Part shown: in pieces, positions 9,889 to 21,075 of the stretch
Layout: every line of letters begins with the position of its first letter
Position numbering within the stretch: the stretch's first letter is position 1
Assembly: GCA_000310025.1 (NCBI GenBank)
Contig: FN649742.1
Span: 762,714-791,659, forward strand
DNA: 28,946 nt
DNA from: Ectocarpus siliculosus
Lineage: Eukaryota; Sar; Phaeophyceae; Ectocarpales; Ectocarpaceae
Direction: 5' to 3'
The notes under the pieces: model-generated
What the model was told of the DNA's origin: nothing
What the model saw: the letters and a program-made list of their open reading frames with translations, nothing else
Database searches by the model: none
Program-made: the position numbers and the translations under genes

Positions 9889-12800
9889 ACAGAGCCGGTG
9901 GGGGCGGCGCGGGAGGCTCCACCACACACGTATGCATGCGGATGGGTTTACGTCGCAAGCACACCCTCCTAGCTAAGCGCTTCCCCGAATTGGCATGAAG
10001 CATTGACGAATATGCTGCCATTCTCGAACCCTCCGTCTCTCCCTCCGTTCGGGTTACAACTTGAGAGAGTAGGCATAGCAACATCGTACCCTTGAACGAC
10101 TAGTTAAAGGTATAGTAGACCCCCGAGTACAAGAGGAAGCAATACTGACCGGGTGTGCAGAGGTTGGTTCATCCTCTCCAAGCGTGACTGCTGTGTCTTC
10201 AAAACAAATCATGGAGGCACCGCACGTTAGCTGTTTTTGGGGGGTGCATCGTTTTGAACTCCCGGGGCAATGTTGACGGTCCGAGCAACAACACGACGGT
10301 GTGCGTCGGGAAATCAGCAGAACAGAGGCGGTATTATCGATGATGAATCAGCCAAACGTACCCAAGGTTATTCTACAACGCTTGGTCGCCATGATAACCA
10401 CGCTCACCCGTACCTCCTATGCTTGTAAATAGCTGCCGTGAACAGAGGGAATCGTCCTCGACGGACGTTGGGGAGATTGTACCCTGTATGAAGGGGATAT
10501 CCACCTTCAACTGAACTGCTACCCACGCTCCAAGGTCGTAGTGGCTTCTGCATCTTGCACAAGAGGGGCACCGCGATTCAAAGCCCTGGCACTTATCCCA
10601 GCGTGCAATGTGTGTGCACGCCTGCCTATGATTGGGACGGGCGAACGTGAATCATCACTCCTGTTTGTGAAACCACGATTGTACGTGTGTCAAATGTTCT
10701 GCGGTGACTACCCGGCCGGAGAAAAACCACAGGGACCTCACAACTATTTTACTGGAGGTGGAGCACGCCACAGATGGCGTATATGGTCTGGGGATTGGGA
10801 AGGGGGGGATACTTAATTGTTGATTTCCTAGGTCGACGGATGTGAAGCGCCCGAACTAAAGTTTGGTTCGGCTCCCCGAAAAAGCTTTCGAACGCCAAGG
10901 TTGGTCACAAACGACCGCCGAGCTCTTTCACAAACGCGGCAGTGACGTTCCCTCCGAACAAGAACACAGCGGTGCGTTCCGCGCGCGCGGATCAAGAGAG
11001 CTCTCGTGTCAAGAGGAGGGCCGTTCTTTCATCCGTGGACCGCCGGTCGTTCTGTTTCCCGTTGCTCGTTTCACTGTCATCACCACCGAAATGAAACTAA
11101 CTACTCTTCCTTTCCCACAAGTCCCCAAAATGGGCAACGACGAGGTCAGCTTCCACCCCCGCGCCCCTTTTTTGCTCTCGGATCACCAACCCCTTTGCCT
11201 CAACCCCTTTGTCTCTCATGAACGTCGAGATGACCCCCACCCGTCTTGGGTTCTCGTTTCCGAGCAAACAACACACAACCACCGCGGACCGAACACGTAT
11301 TTTCATCCTGTTCGGGGGAAACCCTCCCACCACACGCACCAATCCCTGATACACACCCCAATGACGCTAACAAAATATCTCTGCACCTGCTACGCAACCC
11401 CCCCACACTTCGCCATAGAGCCCCCCCCCGGCCTCTTTACTACCTGTCGCACACATACCTTACAGCAGTGCCATCCCTTCGCCTGTAAGCCAGCCACCCT
11501 CCCTGGCCAGCACCGTGCCATCACCCCCCCCCCCATCTCCACCGAGGAAACCGACAACAGACAAGATTATCGACTGTGCTGCCGTGCACACTTTTCTTAA
11601 GAAGTGCAAGTGCACACATTTCTAAGAAGGACCACTAAACTGCGTATACAGCCGCATTGATGGACTCATCCGTGGTTCTTCTATTTGGAGTTGTACTGGC
11701 TAGCAGCGGCATCGGAATGTTGTCACATAGATAAGCGACGATACGTTGGCCTCCCCTCCCCTTTGAAGCTATCGATGTCTTTCCAATCTGCCTGCGGGAA
11801 GACAAACAATCGACACCCTACCACCCAATGCACCACCACCTTTTCCTTTGATATTGTACAGCCCACAAGGTGAAAAACAAGATTCGCACCCAACCCGCAC
11901 TTTCTTTTCGTGCTCACGCGCAAATACTGAGTCTTGGCACCCCAAGCAAAGTCGACGCTATAGTTGTCGTCATCGTTGTTGTCCTGGCACTAAAACTCGT
12001 TCTGACTCTTTCCAGCTCCCTCCCTTCCATGCTCTTCGAGGTAACAACGAATTCCCACCGTCAGAAGCTAAAGGATAATCAACCCCCCCTCAAAACATGG
12101 CAGAAAACAAAAGGGAAGAAAACTACTCCGAGAAAGTGCCAGCACTCATCACGAAGAAATTTCTAGTATCTCTCTCACAGCACCGGCAAGAGGAATCTAC
12201 ATGGTTCGTGTGAATGAAAATTCCGCAACAAAGCGACCACTAACGCAAGCATTTATTCCGAGATTACCCCCCGAAACGACACTTGGTTGGCCCTTAACGA
12301 CCCCAAACTGCCACGAATCGCACGTGACCTCCCTGACCTATGCAGGACACTCAGACAGATTGATCAACACCCACGATTGCAATTTCAACTTGGATAGCCT
12401 TCTACGTTCTAGTCCGCGATGCTCCGGGACGCATACGGGGAAGAACAATCATTCGGCAGACAACAACTCGCTCAAAGCGTTTTTCCGTGAAAAGCCATAC
12501 CTGGCAAACAACACAGTGCGGGGTACAGATTAATTTCGTCGGAATCCGTAGAGTTGGTGGACATCTACCGGCCCTAAAATCCCCCAGGGACACAAACCTC
12601 AGCGCCGTCTGGATTTCAACGATTTGTGCCTTTCCCACCATCCTGAAAAATAGCCGAAAACCAACCTGGGTTGGGTTGCCGGAAGTGCCCCCCTTGACGA
12701 GACCTCTTCAAAGCCGGCCTAAAGACAACGTTAACCCCACGCACTAGACCCATGTGAAACAAGAAAACCCTTTCAAAATCTTGACGGAATCACCGATCTC

Positions 12801-13954
12801 TCGCCAACAAAAACACCAGAAAATAGCAGTACAAAAAAAGGAGAGGAGAAATATCTTCGCCGGTCCAAACCACCCCGCTTTCGACACAAAGATTTCTAAC
12901 AGCGTGTGTCGCATGTAGCAAGGTGGTTCTGGGAATAGATGCGGCAAGTATCCACCGGATGGGATCTACCGCCGCACCCAACGCAAGTCTCCCTAGGCGT
13001 TCTCTCTACTTCTCCGGTGTCTTCAATTTGTGAAGTTAAAACATGTAGGGTCGGTTTGTTTGTGTACTTTCTTCCACCGACCGTGTCCCGACAACGGAAC
13101 GCTGAAGAGCAACGTCACCGCCTGCCCCCTGCGTTGCTACTGCACATGTTGCTACGGCAGAGAACAACAGGTGAATGAACTACTCTTGATTTCGAGTTTG
13201 ACAACATGAAAAAACATACAAATGCAGCGTTCAGAAGGAAATTCTCAACGTATCGAGCCGAGTGCGTTCAGACAACCAACAGCGCACATGGCCCTCTAGT
13301 TTGTATCCTCCAAGTAAAGTGGGACGACAACCCTCCTAGCATAATAACCCCCACCCCCCTCCCTTGGTGATGTGCTAGCCTGGTCCGGCGAGAACCCGGC
13401 GTGCTCCGTCCCGGCTTAGTAGGAATGCGAGGTCCATGGTCTAACGACTACGGCATGCGCGACTAGGAGTACATCCCCCCCCCCTTCCCTTTCCCTTCCC
13501 CCAGCCTGCACAGAGGGCTGGGCGCAGATACGAAGCACCATATTTTCTTCGCTGGCAAGTGAAATTGATGTGGGCCGCGTCTCTCTACGTAGCTCTACCA
13601 ACCTTCGTGTGCCCTCAAACTTAAGTGGTGCCTGTGTTGGCTGGTAGCCCGAAACCTATGCAGTCTAGAGCTGTCAAACACAGCAAGCACGCGCCAACGT
13701 ATTTACAAAAAAACAACCCATCATCCACCACCCGCTAAGAAGGCTCGTATAGAAATATGCACGCCTGTATTCTACCTCACTTGATGTGTACAAAAGAAAC
13801 ACAAGCACCAAAAGCACCAACAACACACCACCATCTGGCAATGCAACCCCACAGCGCTACGGCCTCGCCCTTCTTCAAAAAATCCGTGCTCCTTGGAAAG
13901 AAGTGTTGCGAGTATTTCTAGGAAAACTCCGTGCAAGTTACATCAAGTCCAACG
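9889..13954. other. C-rich, apparently non-genic stretch
   Basis: From about 11100 to 12750 the plus strand is rich in C and A and poor in G, with long C runs (for example near 11426 and 11525). A 245-codon open frame at 10863-11600 is explained by this bias: it is rich in Pro, His and Thr and has no domain. A minus-strand segment near 13500-13590 reads a little like coding sequence (SLASEENMVLRICAQPS) and could be a further exon of the gene at 13955-14589, but I see no convincing splice borders. A C10 run lies near 13475. Confidence 0.4.
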
Positions 13955-14589
13955 TTACCTTACTCTGAGCCTCGACCACCAGAACCCCGAGAGAAAAAGA
14001 GAGAGAGGGAGAGAGGAGAATTTCCTCGCGAAGCGTTTGTCAAGGCTTTGGAAACCATCGCCCCCCCCGGGACCTCCAACATACAGCTTCTCAGAGAGGG
14101 CGGCTGCTACAGCTGCAGAGAAAACACCAGGAATCTTTTGAAATACAGCGTACAGATCGACATTGAAGGAACAACAGATTCTCTTCCCCACAGCACGTCT
14201 ACGACCCCCCGCGGTGGGCGACTACTGTAGCAACGCTCAACCAACCCGGGAACCGGATCATCACCACTCATTGACTAACCACACCACTGGCGCATGCCAA
14301 GCATGAAATGAATAAGAGTGTCGAAGTCGTGGGTCGTGATGGGGGACAAAAACAGCAAGGACCGGACCTCGTGCCCGCTGTCCGCCGTCACCAGGTAAAG
14401 ACGTAAGAAGTGGCTTCCGACGGACTCCGCGAGGAGCAACGGACGAGACACGGGCCACGGGGAAAGAGCAGCAAAGCCACCCGGGTTCTCCTGGGCAACA
14501 GAAACGCCCACGTCGGAGCACCTCTGAACGACCTCGCTAGGGGGGGCCGCCTGCCCTTGTCCGAACCCGATACACTTGATCCCTTGGAC
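13955..14589 (-). CDS. Unrecognised protein, two linked exons (partial)
   Basis: Exon A runs 14589-14280 on the minus strand after a CCCTGCAG acceptor. It reads 103 codons with protein-like content, including VQGIKCIGFGQGQ, FAALSPWPVSRPLLLAESVG, HFLRLYLVTADSGHEV and HDFDTLIHFMLGMRQWC. It ends at TGTG|GTTAGT (phase 1). Exon B begins at 14112 after TTTTCTCTGCAG, and the split codon G|CT gives Ala, producing RQWCAVAAALSEKLYVGG. It continues through DGFQSLDKRFARKFS to TAA (13955-13957); an AGA|GTAAGG site just before the stop could instead be a donor to a further exon. Earlier exons are needed because exon A starts at an acceptor. I do not recognise the family. Confidence 0.5.
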
Positions 14590-15424
14590 CTGCAGGGATG
14601 ATGAGCGATCGAGCGAGCAGCCAGAATAATAGGGATTTCCACATGCTGAACTATTTAATCAAGGACGAAAGCATGCGTGTAAAGAGGGTTTATCGTGTAA
14701 AACGCAAGAATCCGAAGGCGGGCGTGACGCTCAAGGGAAGAAACCACCCGGGTATGATACATACACACGCAGAAATATCTCTTATCAGAATCTGCACAAT
14801 AAGAACAATCGCGATGTCGGGGTCTATTGTAGATCATCTTTTTGTGTGGCGTTCAACGACCGGTTATGGGCGGACTGGAAAGGTTTCCGCGTGAGGGTTG
14901 TTCGTGCAACGAAATATATGGATTGTTGAGAAACATCTTGATCCGGGGCATGCTCAAAATATATATCCGGAAAACGTCAAGGACCAACGGCCGAACGGCC
15001 AGGTTGTGGATCGAAAAAAGAATCCAGTTCGACGGAATGCGGCGGCGGCACGGCCCCTTCTCTTTGACAGCGGGCGCGCGGTTGGTTGTGGATCAGCTTT
15101 TTTTTGTTTTTGCGCGCGAAGTTCTTTGCGTTTGGTTTCGGGTTGGTATCCCCACTTTGAGAAACCGCTGCACGAGTACCCTCTGTTACGGTGTAGTATT
15201 CTTACGTGCTTGACCAACGTAGGGGACGGTCTTATCGCAGACGTGTTCAAATCTAAGAAGTGCTGTGCATGGTACAAACGGCCCAGTGCTTGCATCATCA
15301 GTCAGTGTTGCCGATCGCTGCTGCTGCTGCTGCTGCTGTTGTTGTGGCTTCTCTCCCTGAAAATGCAAGCACTTGTACTCATATGGTTAGCTTTGATATG
15401 TTTCTGTGGGTGGTGCGAATGCAG
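14590..15424. other. Stretch without a supported gene
   Basis: Nothing here reads convincingly as an exon. A CTG/TTG triplet microsatellite lies at about 15316-15344. Upstream exons of the minus-strand gene at 13955-14589 would be expected here or beyond the hAT element, but none was identified. Confidence 0.4.
15316..15344. repeat. CTG/TTG triplet microsatellite
   Basis: Seven CTG triplets are followed by TTG triplets. It is not in a supported exon. Confidence 0.8.
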
Positions 15425-15548
15425 CAATGAACGATGCCTGTGTGCCCATCCAAGAGGTGTCTGGGCCGAACGAAATCGATGGGGTTATTGGTGCCCCACG
15501 CTTGCCCCACGTAAAAAAAGACCACATCATCGCCGCCGTCGAAATTTT
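15425..15548 (+). pseudogene. Candidate exon cut by hAT insertion
   Basis: After an acceptor-like GCGAATGCAG, the frame starting CA|ATG reads 41 codons that look like real protein, with VPIQEVSGPNEIDGVIG and PRLPHVKKDHIIAAVEI. The frame is still open where the hAT-like element begins (about 15549). No continuation is obvious after the element's far end at 16978. The family is not recognised. It could be a chance open frame; its codon pattern and its abrupt end at the transposon are what make it notable. Confidence 0.3.
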
Positions 15549-15564
15549 ACACGGCTGTGCACGG

Positions 15565-15735
15565 AGTAGAACCGCTCCTCGGAGCGGTTTTTATGTTTTT
15601 TTAGGTTCCACGGAGCGGAGCGGAGCGGTTTTTTTCATTTGAATATATCACGGAGCGGTGCGGAGCGGTTTATCCGAGGGTAAACGTCTCACGGAGCGGT
15701 TTATTCGTAGTGCGTTTTTTTTCACGGAGCAGTTT
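15565..15735. repeat. Left subterminal CGGAGCGG array of the hAT element
   Basis: Many copies of CGGAGCGG, usually followed by TTT, occur in this span. They include the segment CGGAGCGGTTTATCCGAGGG, which recurs as the same direct sequence in the right array. Such clustered short motifs next to the termini are typical transposase-binding regions of hAT elements; binding here is inferred. Confidence 0.8.
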
Positions 15736-16200
15736 CGTTTACTCCGTAGCATCAACCGCGCGAAACCGTGGCGTTGAGCACGGTTTTCCGTCAGAAAAAA
15801 ACGTCGAAACCGCATGGATATCCGTACAAAATCGACGGAGTACCTGCAACTTCGTGAAAAACGTTGGGTTCGGTACACCGAAGACCGTTTTTTCCGCACG
15901 GTGTGCTGTGGTTGCAGGCCGCCGGTGACACCGTATGCGTCCTCGCCGCTAGGACAGCCCAAACAGCCCAAAGAGCAAAAAGTAAAAAGCCAGCTCTCAA
16001 TATATCAATTATTCAGAAAGGAACCGTTCCCCACATCGATACCTCCTCGACTCATCATGTCATACGTTCCTGCTACACGTACAACAGCAGATAATTCCTC
16101 ATTCGCCTGCCGTCGAAACTTGCCAGTACTATGTAGCACTCTGTCTGGTAACACCAGGCGTCTTGTGTTATTCATCCAAATACATACGCCTCTATTTCAC

Positions 16201-16521
16201 TCAGTCAGTCAGATTCGACATCGACAAACACTTGCTCTCCCGCACGAGCGGCTTGCTTGGACAGATGCAGCTAGCTTTAGCCTTCCCAGCAGACTGCGCT
16301 GCAAGCAGCTTCCCCAACTCCATGTCCATCGACTTCGTGATCTCGGGAATAAAATGGGGGTTAGACCTGAGGAACATCATCACCATCTCGACACGGTCGG
16401 GCAGCATCGACTGCCGAAGATTGTTGTACACGAATCCCAGCCCCGAAAACTCCCCCTCTCTCTGATTGGCAACTAGTGCTGTCAGTGCAAAGTAAAGGTA
16501 CACGCGAGCAAGCATGGACAA
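16201..16521 (-). pseudogene. hAT transposase C-terminal (dimerisation) remnant
   Basis: The minus-strand frame of 106 codons contains REGEFSGLGFVYNNLRQ followed by MLPDRVEMVMMFLRSN. This matches the pattern of the hAT C-terminal dimerisation domain, in which SERxFS is followed by a segment like RLxPxxVExLxFL. The catalytic core and N-terminus are absent, and the sequence before REGEFS does not continue the family pattern, so the gene is truncated. It lies inside the inverted repeats of the element, which supports the identification. No function is expected. Confidence 0.75.
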
Positions 16522-16719
16522 GATGGGGAATTGCGCAGCAGAAACAACGTTTCCGTGGGGGTCAAGACACCGGATGCCGGCATCCCGCCAGAAACCGAGG
16601 ACGTCATAGTGTTTGTGTGTGGAGCGGACTGCTGTTTGTTGTGTGTGTTGGCACGGTTATATTGTTACTTGTGTGGCTGCTGTGAAAGAAGAACAGAAAG
16701 AAAGAAAAAATGCCGTGAC

Positions 16720-16970
16720 TCCGTGGGGAAAAACGTGACTCCGTGGGAAAATCGTGACTGTGTAATGCGGTTTTATCCGTGCTTGTGTGACGGAGTAGCT
16801 CAAACCGCTCCGTGAAAAAACCGCTTGTTGTACGGATTTTTGGGGAATCCCACGGAGCGGAGCGGAGCGGTTTATCCGAGGGCAACATTCTCACGGAGCG
16901 GAGCGGTTTTTTCTGTCATGTCACGGAGCGGTTTAATCCGCTCCGCTCCATGAAAAAACGCTCCGTGCAC
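16720..16970. repeat. Right subterminal array of the hAT element
   Basis: CGGAGCGG and its complement CCGCTCCG recur here, together with a run of GTGACTCCGTGGG-like units at 16724-16760. CGGAGCGGTTTATCCGAGGG (about 16864-16883) matches the left array in direct orientation. Near the terminus the two orientations face each other, so this end could fold into a hairpin. Confidence 0.75.
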
Positions 16971-17020
16971 AGCCCTGGAAATTTCACATTTATCTATTTT
17001 TTTTCTCCCTTGCACACTTG

Positions 17021-17375
17021 AAGGTGTACCGATTCTGGTAAATTCAATCGACCGATACCCTGCGAATCGGGTCCATCCTCCTTAACACTCTCCACCCACA
17101 GAATTTACCCTCAACTGGGAACCTCTTGTGGCAAGGACGGGTAATTCGATGCAAGTGTCACAAGGTTCTTTGTAGGATCGACTCCAAGAAGTGTTCTCAG
17201 GACTGACACACATTGTGTCCATGGGAAAATGTCCAAGTCAGGAGAAAAAATGTGCACCCAAGGAGATTCGAACCAAAGTATCCTGCCGCTGACGCCATAT
17301 ATATGCGAAGGTGTACCGATTCTGGCAAAAGTCAATCGACGGATCGGATACCCTGCGAATCGCGTCCTCCGTAAC
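17021..17375 (-). repeat. Repeat-flanked tRNA-like (SINE-like) segment
   Basis: A segment starting GAAGGTGTACCGATTCTGG and running to GATACCCTGCGAATCG occurs at about 17021-17090 and again at about 17309-17380. Between the copies, the minus strand reads TGGCGTCAGCGG (like a Pol III A box, about 17298-17287), then GGTTCGAATCTC (like a B box, about 17273-17262), then CTTGGGTGCACA and TTTTTT. The boxes are only about 25 nt apart, shorter than in an intact tRNA. It is therefore a tRNA relic or a tRNA-derived short repeat rather than a tRNA gene. Confidence 0.4.
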
Positions 17376-17380
17376 AACAC

Positions 17381-19421
17381 GATGATGGAGGTGGAAGTAA
17401 TACCAGCTACTACTATATACGTCTCCTTCTGGTACTGTTTATCGCTATTATTATTATTGTAACAACCGGCTCCCTCCCATTGCCGCCCCGGATGTGATGT
17501 GTTCATAATATGGTGGAGTGATCATATTAGAACCGTCCTTACAAGTCAAGGTGTTCGTTTCATTAACCACTACCTACCACATGTTCAAATTTCAGATTCC
17601 AAATCGTAAAACTCGTGAGAGAAATCGCTTCAACCATTTCCGCTGGCCTATCTTGTACGCGCATTTGATCATACTCCTCCAAGTACGTACGTGTGGGGGT
17701 GGCTTGACCGGCGAAACCCCAGCAGCGGCCTAGTAGGGGTGGAACGGAGGATAAAAGAGAACCAGCGACTCGAATTTATTTCTATTTTGCTCGAAATTTG
17801 TTTTGGTCGGCATCGAGTGCCGAGCGGGAGCTACGTGCTCTCTTTCCTTTTGTTGTCTGCATGGGGGGGTGGGATGGGACCTTCTCTGTATTTCTTGTTC
17901 TTTTTTCGGGCGCTCGTCTCTCTCTCTCTCGCGGTCTTTTGATGATTACCTGCCTGCTCCTGTGTATCATCATCCATCGCTTTTGTTTGTTTCGAGTATT
18001 ATATTTTCGGACGTCGTCCGTTCGTTGTTGTTGTTGTTGTTGTTTTTTGTAGCGTTCATTGATTTTCAGAAATAAGTTTGTTTGTAAACAAACCCTGTGA
18101 CACGGAAGGAAGGCTTCCGCATCATCAGTTGGACCGGCACGGATGTAAGGCACTGAGCAGAGACCGGGAACGCTTTTTTATTTTCATGTGTGCATGAAGA
18201 AGTCACCCACAGGCAGGAAAGTACACCGACCGGAAGAGAATGGGCTCACTCGTCTGTCTGTGGGCAACATGATGATCGATCGTGCTGGGAACATTTTGTT
18301 TTCTTGCGCATTTGCCGTTGGTGTAGTGTCTTGACATTAGAGTGTAGTACACCGTCGGTCCAACATTATTACCGGTTCAACTGACGACGCGGTGACAAGC
18401 TACACTGCTGTGTACGCAAGAAGCGACAGACCGCAACGGGCACGCACACTTTGTTTCCTACAAAATAAACCACAGGGAAAAGGCCAGAACCATTGATGAC
18501 AAACAGTCGAATGAAACAGACCGAGAAACATGCAGATAGACATGATAGTCTATGTGCACCGAGCACAAGATTCGAGACAAAGTCCGAGTTACACAGAACG
18601 GCATCGAGGTCTGCACAAGGTTTGGGGGTGAGCTGAAAGATATTTATCAGCTGATATTTATCTCTCGTGTGCTTGCAGCCGGTGGATTGTTAAAAAAAAA
18701 AAGTGCAGGAAAAAAAAGCTTGCCACGTAAGTGCTCTCATCATCACACACGCCCTCGAGATAACCTTACAGATCATCATCATGTAGGCAGCGGGTTGCTC
18801 CTCACAAAGCGTTGCTATTCAGCGAGGACTCAGAGAGAGAGAGAGAGAGGTCAGGACTCAGAGAGAGAGAGAGATCAGACTGCAGGGGTAGGCAGCATAG
18901 AAAGCAACAGTTGCTCAAGGCGGGTAGGAAGTCAGAGGTAGAACTTGATAGAAAAAAAAAAGAAGGCTGCAACGTGTGTTGCTGCCTGCTTCTAATGTAC
19001 GTACATACATACGCTCGACGAGATGTATCTACTACTGTGTGGCACAGAGTCTCGCTTGCATGTGCACGATACGAACGGAGGGTCAATGCCGATTGCCGTC
19101 ACTACTGCTGTGACGGGTGCCTGCCGCATACATGCTTCTTCGCCAGATCTTGGAAGGGAGATCGATCATGCGCCAACCGCAGAAACCCCCTCCTGTTGTT
19201 GTGGTTTTTTTCCCAGATGTCACTGGTATCGATGATTGCCATGCATAGAGGTAATCCGTCTACATACACAGAGTACAGTAGAGTGTAGTACATGACATGC
19301 GATGCGGGGCGTGGCGACGAAGAGATACATACGTACAATGCATAAATCGTTGACACGCGTGTGGTTCTTTGCAGGGTGTCGGGTGTCCGCCATTTTCCGT
19401 CCCAGTTTTTGTCCTCTTCAC
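17381..19421. other. Region without a supported gene; probable intron of the exon at 19422-19553
   Basis: Contents: a TTG triplet run (about 18025-18047), two AGGACTCAGAGAGA... GA repeats (18825-18851 and 18853-18876), and AT-rich patches. A minus-strand frame stays open from about 18680 to 18369 after an acceptor-like CTGCAAG but does not resemble a known domain. Downstream exons of the gene at 19422-19553 should lie here or further left, but I could not place them. Confidence 0.4.
18825..18876. repeat. Duplicated GA microsatellite
   Basis: Two adjacent units each start AGGACTCAGAGAGA and end in GTC or ATC after nine to eleven GA dinucleotides. It is a local duplication including its own flank. 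Confidence 0.8.
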
Positions 19422-19553
19422 CTGTACGTCCAGCTCCCACAGCCTTGTCTCGAACGACCGCATCAGGGCCAGCCTTTGATCGCCCGCCACGTACTCGGCC
19501 TGTACCTCATCATCCGTGGTCTCCTCCTTTTGCTGGTCATTGAAGAAAGCCAT
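19422..19553 (-). CDS. First exon of an unrecognised protein
   Basis: The ATG at 19553-19551 sits in a good start context (GAC before, G after). The frame runs 44 codons to CAG|GTGAAG at 19421 in phase 0. The peptide is acidic and helix-prone: it begins MAFFNDQQKEETTDDEVQAE and ends with ALMRSFETRLWELDVQ. The frame extends further upstream without a stop but with no other ATG; the upstream 30 codons are low-complexity (Asn/Asp run). I see no match to a known family and found no second exon. Confidence 0.5.
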
Positions 19554-20917
19554 GTCGTCCTCGTTGTTGTTGTTGTCCTCTCTCTCGGACAAGGATATGG
19601 GATTTGCTACTGCACGCTGCGACCAGGCCTGCCGTGAATGCACGCACCCGCGGCGAGTAGAGATGATGAATGCGGGAGCAGGGGACCGAAAAGGGAATGA
19701 AAGTCGGGAACACGTGGATCGGACGTTGCAGTTTGTGCGAGGTTTTGGTGGGTCGGTGTTGAATGTTGGGTTGGACGCAGGCAGGCGGACGTGGACCTGT
19801 GTGCAGGGAGAGCCGTTCGGCTCGCAAGTTGCATCACATCATCACGGTATGCATGTATGCATAGAAGGGATCTGGATCAAAGGATCGATGCCTCTTGTCC
19901 GGAAAGGTCTGAGACATGTATGTGTAGTTGCACCACATGAGTGCAACGTGTCTTGGCTGCGCGCCTGACCGGTTGCCCAGTTGCAAGTTGCAAGTTGCAG
20001 GCGCACTGCCCACAGGGCCAAAGAAGCGAAATTTCAATTTCGTAGCGCAGCATGTTCCATACCCATGCCAGAACGCATCTGCCCCAGCGTCGGAACGTCG
20101 GGATGGCGACCCAACCGTCTGTACCTAGGGCCTGGGTGGGCTTTTTCCTCACTAGCAGCGTCCAATGAGAGATGTATACATGTTCCGATGAATGCGCTGC
20201 TCTTCCTATAGCGGTAGCGAGGTGCTACCGACAAGAAAAAAGAAAAAAAATATGGATTCGTGGGGTCATCATGAAAACAAAAACACCGGCGTCACATTGA
20301 TCTATGGATGATCCATAATGAAAAACACCGGCGGCGTGACATTATTTATTGATCAGAGATAAGATGAGATCCGTCACAACATCCAACCTACAACTACCGT
20401 TCCGTTACAGGTACTTTACTGCGGTCTCATGCATGCCAAATGGTAACTCCAGCCGTGGCTGGCGCATAATAAGTTTCAGTGGGTTCACCTCTCTCTCTCT
20501 TCCGCACTAAAACTCTCGGAAGCTGTTTGCCGCGCGCTGATGGCGTGTTAGTGTGCTAGGATCCTATCCTACGAACAATCAATCGTGGTTGGTTCCGTTT
20601 ACATTTTTATGCGCGTATAATAAATAATAAGAGGGTGGTATGACAACGAACGGCCTTCGACCCTTACATCGGAGCCCCCTATCATATCGGTGTGAGACAG
20701 AAAGAAGAGGGTTAACCTCTTCAGTCTTTCTTATATTACTCAGGTAATCAAGGAAAAATGAAACAAAAGGAGTGCACTAGTCTACATTATGCATACAGTT
20801 AGTTGTATCGTCCGAGTTAGGATGCCGCGTAGTAAATAGACCTATAGACGGATTTCCTACGGGCTGAGGGCTCACGACATCGCAGGAAACGCAATCAATC
20901 CTGATGCTCTGGTGAGC
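19554..20917. other. Intergenic, no supported gene
   Basis: This stretch includes the presumed 5' flank of the minus-strand exon at 19553, with no clear promoter motif. An imperfect duplication lies at about 20270-20345, where AAAACACCGGCG is followed by TGACATT/TCACATT and TTGATC twice. From about 20580 to 20830 the sequence is AT-richer. Confidence 0.4.
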
Positions 20918-20925
20918 CTAGAGCC
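20918..20925. repeat. Left target-site duplication of the second hAT element
   Basis: CTAGAGCC is found immediately before the left terminus and is repeated exactly at 22464-22471 immediately after the right terminus. Eight bases is the hAT target duplication length. Confidence 0.9.
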
Positions 20926-20989
20926 CGGTGTTGGAAATCGGACCGCAAAAAAAGTTCGATAGATATTTATTTGTGGATCACCGGGCGAA

Positions 20990-21075
20990 GAACTTGGATA
21001 ATCGGCGATATTTTTCGATATTGGGAAAAACGGCTCGATATCAATCGATTTTCGATATTCGATATATTTCGATAA
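20990..21075. repeat. Left subterminal CGATATT-rich zone
   Basis: Repeated TCGATATT/CGATATC motifs in both orientations lie just inside the left terminus. They are probably transposase-binding sites, by analogy with other hAT elements. Confidence 0.7.

Larger units (their letters stand above)
15549..16977 (-). mobile_element. hAT-type DNA transposon, degenerate
   Basis: The left end reads CACGGCTGTGCACGGAG and the right end, read inward on the minus strand, reads CAGGGCTGTGCACGGAG: terminal inverted repeats with one mismatch in 17. The flanks repeat GAAATTTT (15541-15548) and GAAATTTC (16978-16985), consistent with an 8-bp target duplication with one change, although alignment at the left edge is uncertain by one base. 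Both subterminal regions are filled with CGGAGCGG motifs. Inside, the minus strand encodes a remnant of hAT transposase. At about 1.43 kb with a broken gene it is non-autonomous. Confidence 0.85.

Noticed and set aside
10863-11600. 245-codon plus-strand open frame
   Set aside because: Strong C-richness suppresses stop codons here; the peptide is Pro/His/Thr-rich without any motif.
15814-16476. 220-codon plus-strand open frame inside the first hAT element
   Set aside because: It overlaps the minus-strand hAT transposase remnant, which has recognisable motifs; the plus frame has none.
17244-17300. A functional tRNA gene
   Set aside because: A-box-like and B-box-like sequences are too close, the T stem does not pair well and no anticodon arm is present.
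18369-18680. Open minus-strand frame after an acceptor-like CTGCAAG
   Set aside because: The frame is long enough to notice, but it is Cys/Phe/Leu-rich with no domain, and no phase match to the exon at 19422-19553 could be shown.
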